Of a stretch of DNA of 64,000 nucleotides, positions 15,350 to 25,125 are shown piece by piece. Origin of the DNA: JAHFRG01 sp041495205 (GTDB lineage Bacteria > Pseudomonadota > Gammaproteobacteria > Burkholderiales > JAHFRG01). The notes beneath the pieces were generated by a model that did not search any database, was not told where the DNA came from, and saw only the letters and a program-made list of their open reading frames with translations. Within the stretch, counting starts at the first letter, position 1. Every line of letters begins with the position of its first letter. The DNA lies in assembly GCA_041495205.1 (NCBI GenBank), contig JBGQCF010000006.1, forward strand, positions 1 through 64,000. Direction: 5' to 3'. Both the position numbers and the translations under genes were made by a program.

Positions 15350-17007
15350 CGAACCACACTCAACTGCTTGGCGCTGTCTGCGCATGCGCCGGAATAACGC
15401 AGTGCCGCCTCGACAAACGCCTTGAACAGGGGGTGGCCGGCTCTGGGAGTAGAAGTGAATTCGGGATGGAACTGGCAGGCGATAAACCAGGGGTGATCAC
15501 CCAGCTCGATCACTTCGCACAAGTCTTCGGTGACAGAAACGCCGCCAATCCGCAAGCCCGCCTGCTCAAGCCGCGGCACGAAATGGTTATTGACCTCGTA
15601 GCGATGACGGTGCCGTTCCACTACCCTCTCGGCGCCGTAAATCTGCCGCACCAGGCTACCGCGTTGCAGCAGGCACTCCTGGCCACCCAGACGCATGGTT
15701 CCGCCGAGGTCCGAATGAGCGTCGCGTATTTCCACCTTGCCGTTGCGGTTGCGCCATTCGCTGATCAGCGCAATCACCGGATATGGCGTTTGGGCGTCGA
15801 ATTCGGTACTGTGGGCACCTTCCATTCCCGCCTTGTGCCGTGCGTATTCAATCACCGCAAGCTGCATGCCGAGGCAGATGCCCAGATAAGGCACACCCTT
15901 CTCACGAGCGTGGCGTATCGCCTTGATCTTGCCCTCCACCCCGCGCTTGCCAAATCCGCCCGGCACCAGGACTGCGTGCATATTATCGAGACAAGCCGTG
16001 CCTTGGGTTTCCAGGTTTTCCGAGTCGATATAGTGAATGTTGATTTTGCTGCGGGTATGGATACCGGCGTGAGCAAGCGCCTCAGAGAGAGATTTGTAGG
16101 ACTCGGTCAAGTCCACATATTTACCAACCAGCGCGATATCCACAGCGTGCAGCGGATGCTCCAGGGCGTCTATCAATTTATCCCAAGCGCGCAAATCGGC
16201 GGGCGGCGCGCTGATATCGAGCTTTCTGCAAACGATGTCATCAAGGTGCTGCCGGTGCAGCATGCCGGGTATTTTGTAGATGCTGTCCACATCCATCGCG
16301 GAAATCACTGCTTCCACTTCCACGTTGGTGAATAAAGCTATTTTCCTGCGCTCATCATCAGGCAGCGGCCGGTCAGCGCGGCATAACAGGATGTCGGCCT
16401 GAATGCCAATTTCGCGCAGTTCTTTCACCGAATGTTGCGTTGGCTTGGTTTTGATCTCGCCCGCGGAAGCAATATAGGGCACCAACGTGAGATGAATAAA
16501 GCAGGTATTGTGGCGACCCAGCTTGATGCTCATCTGTCGGATCGCTTCGAGGAAAGGCAGCGATTCGATATCCCCCACCGTGCCGCCGATTTCAACAATG
16601 GCGACCGCGGCGTCATTTGCCCCCTGCCGGATGAAATTCTGAATCTCGTCGGTTATATGCGGAATCACCTGCACCGTGCCGCCAAGATAATCGCCGCGCC
16701 GCTCTTTTTTAATGACGCTTTCGTAAATCTGGCCGGTGGTGAAATTGTTGCGCTTGCTCATCTTGGCATTGACGAATCGCTCATAGTGGCCGAGATCGAG
16801 ATCGGTTTCTGCGCCATCTTCGGTGACAAACACTTCCCCGTGCTGGAACGGGCTCATGGTGCCCGGGTCCACGTTGATGTAAGGGTCAAGCTTGAGGAGA
16901 GTGATTTTGATGCCGCGGGATTCGAGAATGGCTGCGAGGGAGGCGGCGGCGATCCCTTTACCCAGGGAGGAGACCACGCCACCAGTTACAAAAATATACT
17001 TGGTCAT
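15346..17007 (-). CDS. pyrG: CTP synthase
   Basis: 553 residues. The amination domain (residues 1-270) begins KYIFVTGGVVSSLGKGI with the ATP-binding loop; the glutaminase domain has the nucleophile in LGICLGMQLAVIEYAR and the HPEF triad end. It makes CTP from UTP, ATP and glutamine. First gene of the minus-strand pyrG-kdsA-eno-ftsB operon, with a 4-base overlap to kdsA; the divergent ygfZ gene begins about 140 bases away, so the promoter lies in 17008-17148. Confidence 0.98.
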   Translation of the reverse strand: MTKYIFVTGGVVSSLGKGIAAASLAAILESRGIKITLLKLDPYINVDPGTMSPFQHGEVFVTEDGAETDLDLGHYERFVNAKMSKRNNFTTGQIYESVIKKERRGDYLGGTVQVIPHITDEIQNFIRQGANDAAVAIVEIGGTVGDIESLPFLEAIRQMSIKLGRHNTCFIHLTLVPYIASAGEIKTKPTQHSVKELREIGIQADILLCRADRPLPDDERRKIALFTNVEVEAVISAMDVDSIYKIPGMLHRQHLDDIVCRKLDISAPPADLRAWDKLIDALEHPLHAVDIALVGKYVDLTESYKSLSEALAHAGIHTRSKINIHYIDSENLETQGTACLDNMHAVLVPGGFGKRGVEGKIKAIRHAREKGVPYLGICLGMQLAVIEYARHKAGMEGAHSTEFDAQTPYPVIALISEWRNRNGKVEIRDAHSDLGGTMRLGGQECLLQRGSLVRQIYGAERVVERHRHRYEVNNHFVPRLEQAGLRIGGVSVTEDLCEVIELGDHPWFIACQFHPEFTSTPRAGHPLFKAFVEAALRYSGACADSAKQLSVVR

Positions 17008-17148
17008 GTAATGGCCAGTAAGTTATGTGCAACATGATAGCGCAAAAAGCAACCGGTAACAATTAATCATGACCGCCCTGAAAGCCAAGATGTATTGGCT
17101 TTGTTAGATTAGAATGGTGTGTTCTCGGTTTGGGTTCCGCTCCTTCCC

Positions 17149-18177
17149 ATGCACGCAGACTGGCAACAGCATTTACATAGCGCAGGCGCGAGAATTGAAA
17201 ACGACGCTGTAAGCCATTTTGGCGACCCGCGAGCGGAACTTCACGCCGCCCAAACGGGTACTATACTCTGCGATCTATCGCATTTCGGTTTGCTGTGTTT
17301 TTCCGGGGAAGACAGCCGGGCTTTTCTGCACAGCCAGCTTTCCAGCGACGTCCTGAAACTCACCGCGGCAACAGCCCAATACAGCAGTTACTGCACTCCC
17401 AAAGGGCGCGTACTCGCGAGTTTCCTGCTATGGCAATCAGGTGAAGGCTATTTCGCTCAGCTTCATGGCGGTTTGCGCGAGAGCATTCAAAACCGGCTCG
17501 CAAAATTTGTGTTACGCTCCAAAGTAAAAATAATCGATGCAAGCGGAACGCACGTATCCCTGGGCCTCGCCGGAAACAACTCCGAAATGCTTGCGATAAA
17601 ATGCTTCAGCGACATTCCGCAGCCCGTTCTGGGAGTAGCACACCACGAAGCAGCTACACTGATCCGCATATCGCCCGACCGCTTTCAAATCATCTGCACT
17701 GCCCAGCAAGCTCCTGCGTTGTGGGAAAAGCTAAGCCGTGGCGCCACAACGGTGGGAAATCGGTGCTGGGACTGGCTCAACATTCGTGGCGGGATCCCGG
17801 TTGTCGCACCGGCGACCCAAGAGCAATTCGTGCCACAGATGCTGAACATGGAAATCATCGGCGCAGTCAACTTCAACAAAGGCTGTTATCCCGGGCAGGA
17901 AATCATCGCGCGCACTCAGCACCTGGGGATCCTCAAACGACGCATGTATCTCGCCAATTTCATCAGCGACAATCCCCCCCAGCCTGGAGAGGAGCTATTC
18001 AGCGACGATGCGCAAGACCAAGCAAGCGGCATGATCGTCAACGCCGCAGCTTCGCCTGAGGGCGGGTATGATGTCCTGGCAGTAATCCAAATTGCCAGCG
18101 CCCGCACTGAACATGTCCACTGGAAATCGCCGGGCGGTCCTGTCTTGAAATTGCTGCCACTTCCTTATTCCGTGTAA
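17149..18177 (+). CDS. ygfZ: tRNA-modifying/Fe-S protein YgfZ
   Basis: 342 residues from ATG 17149; a GTG at 17119 is possible but adds residues not seen in the family. It is a GcvT-like folate-binding protein with the diagnostic KGCYPGQEIIAR motif at about residue 240, whose Cys is functionally important. YgfZ helps assemble or maintain Fe-S clusters in enzymes such as MiaB, probably using tetrahydrofolate. Its stop codon overlaps the next start (TAATG), so it is translationally coupled with the DUF4936 gene. Confidence 0.92.
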   Translation: MHADWQQHLHSAGARIENDAVSHFGDPRAELHAAQTGTILCDLSHFGLLCFSGEDSRAFLHSQLSSDVLKLTAATAQYSSYCTPKGRVLASFLLWQSGEGYFAQLHGGLRESIQNRLAKFVLRSKVKIIDASGTHVSLGLAGNNSEMLAIKCFSDIPQPVLGVAHHEAATLIRISPDRFQIICTAQQAPALWEKLSRGATTVGNRCWDWLNIRGGIPVVAPATQEQFVPQMLNMEIIGAVNFNKGCYPGQEIIARTQHLGILKRRMYLANFISDNPPQPGEELFSDDAQDQASGMIVNAAASPEGGYDVLAVIQIASARTEHVHWKSPGGPVLKLLPLPYSV

Positions 18178-18458
18178 TGCCGCTTAATTTCTACATTTAT
18201 TACCGGGTGGAGCCTGCCAACGCAGCCGTACTGGAAGCGCGCATCCGCGAAATGCAGGCGGCTTTGCACCTTCAGACCGGAGTTGCGGGACGCCTGTTGA
18301 AAAAGCGGGACGAGCCGCTGTTGTGGATGGAAGTGTACGAAAATGTTGCCGTAGCGGAGGGTTTCGAGGATGCTTTGCTGCGCGTTGTCGAAGAATACCA
18401 AATACGGCAATTCCTTGAGCCTGGCTCGCAGCGGCATACCGAGTGTTTCAACGTTTAA
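18177..18458 (+). CDS. DUF4936 family protein
   Basis: 93 residues matching the small beta-proteobacterial family DUF4936: an opening strand NFYIYYRVEPAN, helix VLEARIREMQAAL, RLLKKRDEPLLWMEVYENV and a C-terminal helix. The fold looks like a ferredoxin-like alpha/beta dimeric barrel. Function unknown. It overlaps ygfZ by one base and is followed 8 bases later by the NRDE gene, so the three genes form an operon. Confidence 0.85.
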   Translation: MPLNFYIYYRVEPANAAVLEARIREMQAALHLQTGVAGRLLKKRDEPLLWMEVYENVAVAEGFEDALLRVVEEYQIRQFLEPGSQRHTECFNV

Positions 18459-18466
18459 ATGTGTAA

Positions 18467-19249
18467 ATGTGCCTGGCACTGTTCGCGCATAAAGTAATCT
18501 CCCGTTATCCGCTGCTGTTCCTGGCGAACCGTGATGAATTCTACGATCGCCCCACAGCTGCAGCGGATTTCTGGAAGGACACGCCTTCAGTGCTCGGCGG
18601 GCGCGATTTGCGCATGGGGGGCACCTGGCTGAGCGTGACACGCAACGCACGCTTTGCAGCAGTAACCAATTTCAGGAAAGGTTTTACGCAGAAAAAAAAC
18701 ACCCCGTCACGCGGCAAGCTGGCCAGCGATTTCCTGCTGGGAAATGAAAAGGCCGAAGATTATTTGCGCCGGCTTGAGCAGCGTGCAGACGACTACGACG
18801 GCTTCAATCTGTTGCTCGGAGAGGCAGGCGAAATTTACTACTACGCAAATCATGGCGGCGAACTGAAACAGCTTGCGCCCGGTTTCTACGGCTTGAGCAA
18901 CCACTTGCTGGATACACCCTGGCCCAAGGTGGAGCGCGGCAAATCCAGGCTGGCAGCGCTTTTCGCCAACGCCCAGCCGCCCGATTCAGAAGCGCTGTTT
19001 GCCGTGCTCGCCGAGCGTCATATTGCGGCTGATGTTGAGTTACCGGATACAGGCGTAGGGTTGGAATGGGAACGGATGCTCTCCCCCGCTTTCATCATTA
19101 CCCCGGATTATGGTACCCGCTCCTCCACCCTGCTCTTCATCGGCTCGGACCGGCGAATAAAGTTCATCGAGCGCTCGTTTGAACGGGGCGTCGAGGCTGG
19201 TACCGTAAGCCACGAGTTTGTGATTCAACCCATAGGTTCACAGGCGTAG
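18467..19249 (+). CDS. NRDE/TANGO2-family protein
   Basis: 260 residues. The family-defining N-terminus is present: MCLALFA with Cys at position 2, likely exposed as an N-terminal nucleophile, then LFLANRDEFYDRPT containing NRDE. TANGO2-family proteins have an Ntn-hydrolase-like fold; roles in haem handling and lipid metabolism have been proposed, but a defined bacterial reaction is not settled. Normal length. Last gene of the ygfZ unit. Confidence 0.88.
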   Translation: MCLALFAHKVISRYPLLFLANRDEFYDRPTAAADFWKDTPSVLGGRDLRMGGTWLSVTRNARFAAVTNFRKGFTQKKNTPSRGKLASDFLLGNEKAEDYLRRLEQRADDYDGFNLLLGEAGEIYYYANHGGELKQLAPGFYGLSNHLLDTPWPKVERGKSRLAALFANAQPPDSEALFAVLAERHIAADVELPDTGVGLEWERMLSPAFIITPDYGTRSSTLLFIGSDRRIKFIERSFERGVEAGTVSHEFVIQPIGSQA

Positions 19250-19362
19250 TGTCATTTTTACATGAGCAATACCCGCGTCCATAAGTGGTAAATTTTATGT
19301 ATGTTTGGTGAATTCTCCTCCCAGACAAATATATAATGCACCATCAACCGAGAAATTAAGCC

Positions 19363-21336
19363 ATGAAAAGCTTGTGGAACCCAAAGGAAGCAGCAAACTT
19401 CAAAGGTGACCTGGGTATGCGAGTTTACACGTCGCGCCTGCTGGGCCGGGACAAATCTCTGGTGCTGCACGGCGGCGGCAATACCTCGGTCAAGATCCGG
19501 GAACGCAATATCCTTGGAAAAGAGGAAGACATCCTTTACGTCAAAGGCAGCGGCTGGGATTTGGAAAGCATAGAAGCTGCCGGTTTCTCTCCGGTGCGCC
19601 TGCCTCACTTGCTGCATCTTGCCGAGCTCGATGCACTCTCCGACCCGCAAATGGTGAATGAGCTGAAAACACATACGACGCGCGCTTCGGCTCCCGCGCC
19701 TTCGATCGAGACCATTCTGCACGCGATTCTTCCCTACAAATACGTAGACCATACCCATGCCGATGCGGTGATTACCGTCACCAACACTGCGGATGGGGAG
19801 GAACGCGTCAGGGAAATCTATGGCGAGAGCGTAGTAATCATTCCCTACGTGATGCCGGGCTTCGAATTGGCGCGGGTGTGTGCCCGGCAATTCGCCAGGG
19901 AAGCAAAGCGCGGCACCATAGGCATGGTGCTCATGAACCACGGTATTTTTTCTTTCGGCGCCACCGCCAGAGAATCCTATGAACGCATGATTGCCCTGGT
20001 ATCGCGTGCGGAAAAATATCTGGCCAGGAAAGGCGCCTGGAAAATCGCCTCTCGGGCCGGCGGCATTCCCAAAGCACCGATGACAATGAAACTTGCCTCG
20101 TTACGCGGGGAAATTTCAAAGGTTGCGGGTTTCCCCGCCATTCTCAGCACCTGCACCAATGGCCAAACCCTGGCATTCGCACGGCGCAAGAATGTTGCAA
20201 AAATCTCACAGCAGGGGCCGGCCACACCCGACCACGTGATCCGCACCAAACGGCTGCCGATGCTGAGACGGAATGTTGGGGCTTATGCCAAGCGCTACCG
20301 CGAATATTTCCAGCAATACGTGCGCGCAGCCAAGGAAAAGAAAACCATGCTGGATCCCGCGCCACGGGTAATTCTCGATGCGGAGTTTGGCATGTGCACA
20401 GTGGGGCAAACTGCCAAAGACGCGGCCATTGCCGCTGAAATTTATTTGCATACCATCGAAATCATTTTGCGGGCCACGGCTCTGGGTGGCTATCGCGCGC
20501 TTCCCGCAAAAGAATTGTTCGAAGTCGAATACTGGGACCTCGAGCAGGCCAAACTCAAGAAAAGCGGCAAGCCGCCGGTGTTCACCGGCGAAATCGCTTT
20601 GGTCACCGGCGCGGCATCGGGCATAGGCAAGGCATGCGTAGATTCCTTGCTTGCACGCGGCGCGGCGGTCATCGGGCTCGATTTGAATCCGGCCATTGGA
20701 CACATGCACAAACGCAGCGACTTCCTGGGCGTGCGTTGCGATGTAACAAGTGAAACGGCTGTGGCGAGCGCGCTTGAATGCGCTGTCAAAGCCTTCGGCG
20801 GTCTCGACATGCTGGTACTCAACGCCGGAATTTTCCCGGCAAGCCGCCGAATTGAGGCTTTGCATGGCGAAGAATGGCGCAAGGTGATGAATGTCAACCT
20901 CGATGCCAATCTGTTGATGCTGCGCGAATGCCATCCTTTGCTGAAACTCTCGCCCAAAGGCGGCCGCGTGGTGATCATCGGTTCCAAAAACGTTCCCGCG
21001 CCGGGTCCCGGGGCTGCTGCTTACTCCGCTTCCAAAGCAGCGCTCAATCAACTCGCCAGAGTAGCGGCACTGGAATGGGGTGTGGATAGCATACGCATTA
21101 ATACCATTCACCCCAACGCCGTGTTCGACACGGCCATCTGGACCGAAGCGGTGCTTGCTTCGCGCGCCGCTCAGTATGGCCTCAGCGTCGAGCAATACAA
21201 GAAAAATAATGTACTGAGGACCGAGGTCACAAGCCGCGATGTTGCGGAACTTGCCGCCGAAATGTGCGGCCCGCTGTTTGCCAAAACCACTGCTGCGCAG
21301 GTGCCGGTAGACGGCGGCAACGAGCGGGTAATTTAA
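19363..21336 (+). CDS. bifunctional class II aldolase / short-chain dehydrogenase
   Basis: 657 residues, two enzymes in one chain. Residues about 20-390 are a class II (zinc) aldolase of the rhamnulose-1-phosphate aldolase group: phosphate-binding HGGGNTSVKI, zinc histidines in DHTHADAV and in MNHGIFSFG. Residues about 410-657 are an SDR: NAD site ALVTGAASGIGKA, LVLNAGI, catalytic Ser in IIGSKN and Tyr/Lys in YSASKAAL. The aldolase would split a ketose-1-phosphate into dihydroxyacetone phosphate and an aldehyde that the SDR could reduce or oxidise. The stop overlaps the mtnA start, pointing to methylthioribulose- or 5-deoxyribulose-1-phosphate as substrate; that is inference. Confidence 0.9.
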   Translation: MKSLWNPKEAANFKGDLGMRVYTSRLLGRDKSLVLHGGGNTSVKIRERNILGKEEDILYVKGSGWDLESIEAAGFSPVRLPHLLHLAELDALSDPQMVNELKTHTTRASAPAPSIETILHAILPYKYVDHTHADAVITVTNTADGEERVREIYGESVVIIPYVMPGFELARVCARQFAREAKRGTIGMVLMNHGIFSFGATARESYERMIALVSRAEKYLARKGAWKIASRAGGIPKAPMTMKLASLRGEISKVAGFPAILSTCTNGQTLAFARRKNVAKISQQGPATPDHVIRTKRLPMLRRNVGAYAKRYREYFQQYVRAAKEKKTMLDPAPRVILDAEFGMCTVGQTAKDAAIAAEIYLHTIEIILRATALGGYRALPAKELFEVEYWDLEQAKLKKSGKPPVFTGEIALVTGAASGIGKACVDSLLARGAAVIGLDLNPAIGHMHKRSDFLGVRCDVTSETAVASALECAVKAFGGLDMLVLNAGIFPASRRIEALHGEEWRKVMNVNLDANLLMLRECHPLLKLSPKGGRVVIIGSKNVPAPGPGAAAYSASKAALNQLARVAALEWGVDSIRINTIHPNAVFDTAIWTEAVLASRAAQYGLSVEQYKKNNVLRTEVTSRDVAELAAEMCGPLFAKTTAAQVPVDGGNERVI

Positions 21337-22391
21337 TGAGCTCGCAGTCTGATAAAGTCGAAACACTGCGCTGGCGGGACAACAAGCTGGAAATGATAGA
21401 CCAGCGCATTCTTCCCGAGCGGTTTGAATATGTGAGCTTTGATTCCGCAGCCGCCGTCGCCGACGGCATACGCAACATGGTGGTGAGAGGCGCGCCTGCA
21501 ATCGGTTGCGCCGCAGCCTATGGCATCGCATTGGAAGCACGGCGCTTGGAGCATCTATCGGAAAAAGATTTTGAATCGGCCCTGGAAAAAAGCTTTACCG
21601 AGCTTGTGCATAGCCGGCCTACTGCGGTCAATCTATTCTGGGCGTTACAGCGCATGCGAGAAGCCTGGAACACAGTAAAGCATCAGAGTCGTGCGGTAAT
21701 TGCGCAAAAATTTCTGAGTGAGGCACAGGCCATCCAAACCGAAGACCTGCTGATCAACCGCGCTATCGGCAAGCATGGCGCTGCGCTCATTAAAGATAAC
21801 GCGAGAATTCTTACCTACTGCAACGCCGGGGCGCTTGCCACCGCTGGCCATGGCACTGCGCTGGGAGTTATCCGTTCAGCGGTTGAAGCCGGCAACAAAG
21901 TCAGCGTATTTACCGGTGAAACCCGCCCTTTCCTGCAAGGCGCGCGACTTACCGCCTGGGAACTGGTTCAGGAAAACATTCCGGTGACACTGATCACCGA
22001 CAACATGGCCGGGCATTTTATGAGCCGCGGGGAAATTGATGTGGTGATCGTAGGCACCGACCGCGTGGCTGCGAACGGTGACGTGGCTAACAAGATCGGC
22101 ACCTACATGCTGGCGGTGCTGGCGCAGCGGCACAATATTCCTTTTTATGTTGCCTGTCCGCTTTCCAGCATTGATCTTGGCGTTGCGAGCGGCGCCGATA
22201 TCCCCATCGAAGAACGCTCAGCTTCCGAGGTCTCGGGATTCCGCCAAACGCAATGGGCGGCTAAAGGTGTGAAAGTGCGCAACCCGGCGTTCGACGTAAC
22301 ACCCGCGGAATTGGTGACCGGGCTTATCACCGAGAAAGGCGTGGTGCTCTCCCCTAACCGGGACAAGCTGAAAAAACTTTTTGAAAAATAG
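21336..22391 (+). CDS. mtnA: S-methyl-5-thioribose-1-phosphate isomerase
   Basis: 351 residues from ATG 21336, overlapping the aldolase-dehydrogenase stop by one base (TAATG). It is an aldose-ketose isomerase of the eIF2B-like fold. Motifs seen: MVVRGAPAIGCAAAYG for phosphate binding, catalytic Cys in LTYCNAGALATAG, catalytic Asp in IVGTDRVAANGDVANKIGTY. It turns methylthioribose-1-phosphate into methylthioribulose-1-phosphate; close paralogues use 5-deoxyribose-1-phosphate. Genes mtnB, mtnC or mtnD of the classical methionine salvage path are not nearby. Confidence 0.93.
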   Translation: MSSQSDKVETLRWRDNKLEMIDQRILPERFEYVSFDSAAAVADGIRNMVVRGAPAIGCAAAYGIALEARRLEHLSEKDFESALEKSFTELVHSRPTAVNLFWALQRMREAWNTVKHQSRAVIAQKFLSEAQAIQTEDLLINRAIGKHGAALIKDNARILTYCNAGALATAGHGTALGVIRSAVEAGNKVSVFTGETRPFLQGARLTAWELVQENIPVTLITDNMAGHFMSRGEIDVVIVGTDRVAANGDVANKIGTYMLAVLAQRHNIPFYVACPLSSIDLGVASGADIPIEERSASEVSGFRQTQWAAKGVKVRNPAFDVTPAELVTGLITEKGVVLSPNRDKLKKLFEK

Positions 22392-22560
22392 AACGATTAC
22401 GGATAAACCGGAGAGAGATAAAACCGAAGGCGAAACAAGAAGTTTGACTTCAGGCAAGAAGCAGCGGGGGTTTGCGGCGGAGCATACACGATCATTATGT
22501 GAGCAAGCAAACCGAGCAGCGACGCAGCATGAAGGCCAAATCCGCAGTTTCGCCGAGGTT

Positions 22561-23301
22561 TTACAGCGTGACGCCACCGCCTACTTCGATAACGGCGCCG
22601 TTTATGTAGCTCGCCTCGTCGGAAGCGAGGAAGGCGTAGGTGTTGGCGATTTCTTCCGGCCTGCCGAGCCGTCCCAGCGGAACTCTTTCCTCGATGGCTC
22701 TCAGCACTCGATCCGGCATCGAGCTCAAAAGGGGGGTTTCAATGAATCCGGGGCAGACTGCGTTGGTGCGGATGCCCCTTTTACCCAGTTCCCGGGCCCA
22801 GGTCTTGACCATCCCGATCACGCCGAATTTGCTCGCGGCATAATTGGTCTGGCCGAAATTGCCGTACAAACCGACGATAGAGGAAGCGTTCAGAATTACT
22901 CCTGAATTCTGCCGCAGCATGATGTCAACCACCGCCCTGGTGCAGTTGTAAACACCTTTGAGGTTGATATCGATCACCGTGTCGAACTGCTCGTCAGTCA
23001 TGTTCTTAAGCTGGCTGTCCATGACGATGCCGGCGTTGTTCACCAGGCAGTCTATACGGCCGTATTTCTTCACCACCGCACTGACCATGCTTTCGATGCT
23101 GGACTTGTCGCGCACATCCACGATAAAACCCGTGGCCTCGCCGCCTCCGGAGTTGACTTTCTGCACCGTCTCGTCCAGCCATTCCGGTGTCAAATCACAG
23201 GCGATGACCTTTGCGCCTTCCTTGGCAAACTTTATGGCAGTGGCCTGCCCGATGCCGCGTCCGGCACCCGTTATTATCGCAACCTTGCCCGCTAGTCTCA
23301 T
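22561..23301 (-). CDS. fabG: 3-oxoacyl-ACP reductase-like short-chain dehydrogenase
   Basis: 246 residues from ATG 23301; AAGGA lies 8 bases before this ATG but only 2 before the upstream one at 23307. A classical SDR with NADP site IITGAGRGIGQA, NNAG, catalytic Ser in LNASSIVG and YAASK, and the EVGGGVTL end close to FabG proteins. It likely reduces a 3-oxoacyl thioester (ACP or CoA). It stands alone, away from a fatty-acid gene cluster, so a role in polyhydroxyalkanoate or beta-oxidation chemistry is also possible. Confidence 0.8.
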   Translation of the reverse strand: MRLAGKVAIITGAGRGIGQATAIKFAKEGAKVIACDLTPEWLDETVQKVNSGGGEATGFIVDVRDKSSIESMVSAVVKKYGRIDCLVNNAGIVMDSQLKNMTDEQFDTVIDINLKGVYNCTRAVVDIMLRQNSGVILNASSIVGLYGNFGQTNYAASKFGVIGMVKTWARELGKRGIRTNAVCPGFIETPLLSSMPDRVLRAIEERVPLGRLGRPEEIANTYAFLASDEASYINGAVIEVGGGVTL

Positions 23302-23475
23302 GCCCATGTTCCTTCACAATAAAATCAATGGCATAAATTGAGTCTAGCATAGCATTGTGCGATGCACAATGCGTTTTGCACATCTATGCATCTTATTGTT
23401 TCAGGTACGCTATTAGCGCTTTAAAAAATGCTGCAGCGCAATTCGAATGGGAACAACGAGGACGACTGAAAATGG

Positions 23476-23961
23476 CTAGCGTTCGCGGATTTCCAAAGAA
23501 GTGCCGACTGCTACTGTATCGAAGAGCTCCAGCAAATCCTGATTACGCATTCTGATGCAGCCTATTGAGCCAGGCTTGCCCATTTCCACGCTGTCCGGAC
23601 TGCCGTGGACATAAATATAACGACGCATGGTGTCAACGTTGCCCAGCCGGTTGAATCCGACTTCGCAGCCGGAAAGCCAGAGAATGCGCGTCAGAATCCA
23701 ATCGCGCTTGGGATGGAGCCTGGCGAGTTCGGCCGTGTAAGTCTCGCCGGTGGGACGGCGGTCGACGAACACCGTATTCACCGGCAGGCCCGCGCCGATT
23801 TTGGCGCGAATCAGGTGCAGCCCGCGCGGCGTGCAATTGCTGCCGTTTAATTCACCTGCGCCGTTTTTCGAAGTGGAAACCCGATAGCGGCTCACTTCCC
23901 TGCCCTGCTCATCGAGCAAAGTCAGAGTTTGCTGCAGCAGGCTCACGACGATTTTTGGCAT
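23476..23961 (-). CDS. L,D-transpeptidase (YkuD domain)
   Basis: 161 residues, nearly all one YkuD catalytic domain. The active-site motif is HGSPDSVEMGKPGSIGCIRM with the essential His, Gly, Cys and Arg. Such enzymes make 3-3 crosslinks in peptidoglycan or attach lipoproteins to it. There is no signal peptide at the annotated start, which is common for the short ErfK/YbiS-type members in this lineage but leaves export unexplained. The start codon adjoins the tadA stop with a one-base overlap. Confidence 0.88.
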   Translation of the reverse strand: MPKIVVSLLQQTLTLLDEQGREVSRYRVSTSKNGAGELNGSNCTPRGLHLIRAKIGAGLPVNTVFVDRRPTGETYTAELARLHPKRDWILTRILWLSGCEVGFNRLGNVDTMRRYIYVHGSPDSVEMGKPGSIGCIRMRNQDLLELFDTVAVGTSLEIRER

Positions 23962-24428
23962 CAGTTTTCCGCCCCGCGGCGCTTCGCGAAAAAACGCCTC
24001 AGCTCCTCACCGCATTCGTCGGCCAGCACGCCGCCCACCACCTGCGTGTGATGATTGAGTCGCGATTCCTGAAATAGATTTACCACACTGCCGCAAGCGC
24101 CGGTCTTTGGATCCGTCGCTCCGTAAACGAGGCGCGCAATGCGCGCCTGCAGGATGGCACCCGCGCACATGGGGCAAGGCTCGAGTGTCACGTAAAGCGT
24201 ACAATCGGTCAAACGGTAATTGCCAATTCGCGCAGCGGCACCGCGCAGCGCCTGGATTTCTGCATGTGCGCTCGGGTCGTTTTTTGAGATGGGCGCATTG
24301 AACCCCCGTCCCACGATCTCGCCATTGCTCACCACCACCGCCCCAACCGGAACCTCGTCGGACAACCGGGCTTGTTGCGCCATTGCCAGCGCCTCACGCA
24401 TCAACGCGTCGTCAATCGTATTGGTCAT
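23961..24428 (-). CDS. tadA: tRNA-specific adenosine deaminase
   Basis: 155 residues with the zinc deaminase signature: HAEIQAL supplying His and the proton-shuttling Glu, and PCPMCAGA supplying the two Cys ligands. TadA converts A34 to inosine in tRNA-Arg(ACG), letting one tRNA read CGU, CGC and CGA. Length is normal. It is the first gene of a two-gene unit with the L,D-transpeptidase. Confidence 0.93.
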   Translation of the reverse strand: MTNTIDDALMREALAMAQQARLSDEVPVGAVVVSNGEIVGRGFNAPISKNDPSAHAEIQALRGAAARIGNYRLTDCTLYVTLEPCPMCAGAILQARIARLVYGATDPKTGACGSVVNLFQESRLNHHTQVVGGVLADECGEELRRFFAKRRGAEN

Positions 24429-24675
24429 TTTTGCCTAGAGGACGGCTTTTCAGAATATCACAGGTTATGTTCACGAACCGTCTTACAATCGATCCAGCGG
24501 GGTGTGCGCACCCTGGCTCCCTTGATTATCACGTGGACATAAATCAACGCTTTGATTCTAGTGCAGGATGACAAAATCATGTAGGATTTGGTTTAATTAA
24601 TTAAACTCTTTCGGGTGTCTATTTCCAGTTAGGGCTCAGAATAGCGGGCCGCAGAATTCGGGGAGGAAACTGACT

Positions 24676-25125
24676 ATGAAACTGCAGCAGGCCGACATGC
24701 TTCGCCAAAGGATCAATAGGTTCTCGGAGATTGTCGGCAACCTATTGGTTGACTCTTTCCATTATCTGGCATTGTTTGCCATCGGGGGTGCCATCGTATG
24801 GTCAGCGGTATTCGCGTTCTACGGGATGGTGACGAAGATTCACGCCTCGATCGAGGACATCCTGCTTTTGTTTATCTATCTTGAACTCGGGGCAATGGTC
24901 GGCATCTACTTCAAGACCAACCACATGCCGGTCCGCTTTCTGATCTATGTGGCGATTACGGCTTTGACAAGAATGTTGATCGCCGACATACAAGTCAATC
25001 ACCACCCCGATCAGAGCATTCTCTTTATTCCGGGAGCGATCCTGTTGCTCACGCTCGCAATATTGGTCATCCGGTACGGCTCTTCCAGATTCCCTTCTGG
25101 TCTCACGGATGGCGGCAGTAAATAA
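24676..25125 (+). CDS. PsiE-like membrane protein
   Basis: 149 residues, four predicted membrane helices, GGGGAGG before the ATG. The order of segments (amphipathic N-terminus, LLVDSFHYLALFAIGGAIVW, IEDILLLFIYLELGAMVGIYFKTNHMPVRFLIYVAITALTR, then a last helix) is that of the phosphate-starvation-inducible PsiE family. Function is unknown; in E. coli the gene answers to phosphate and cAMP. No Pho box was recognised upstream. Confidence 0.8.
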   Translation: MKLQQADMLRQRINRFSEIVGNLLVDSFHYLALFAIGGAIVWSAVFAFYGMVTKIHASIEDILLLFIYLELGAMVGIYFKTNHMPVRFLIYVAITALTRMLIADIQVNHHPDQSILFIPGAILLLTLAILVIRYGSSRFPSGLTDGGSK

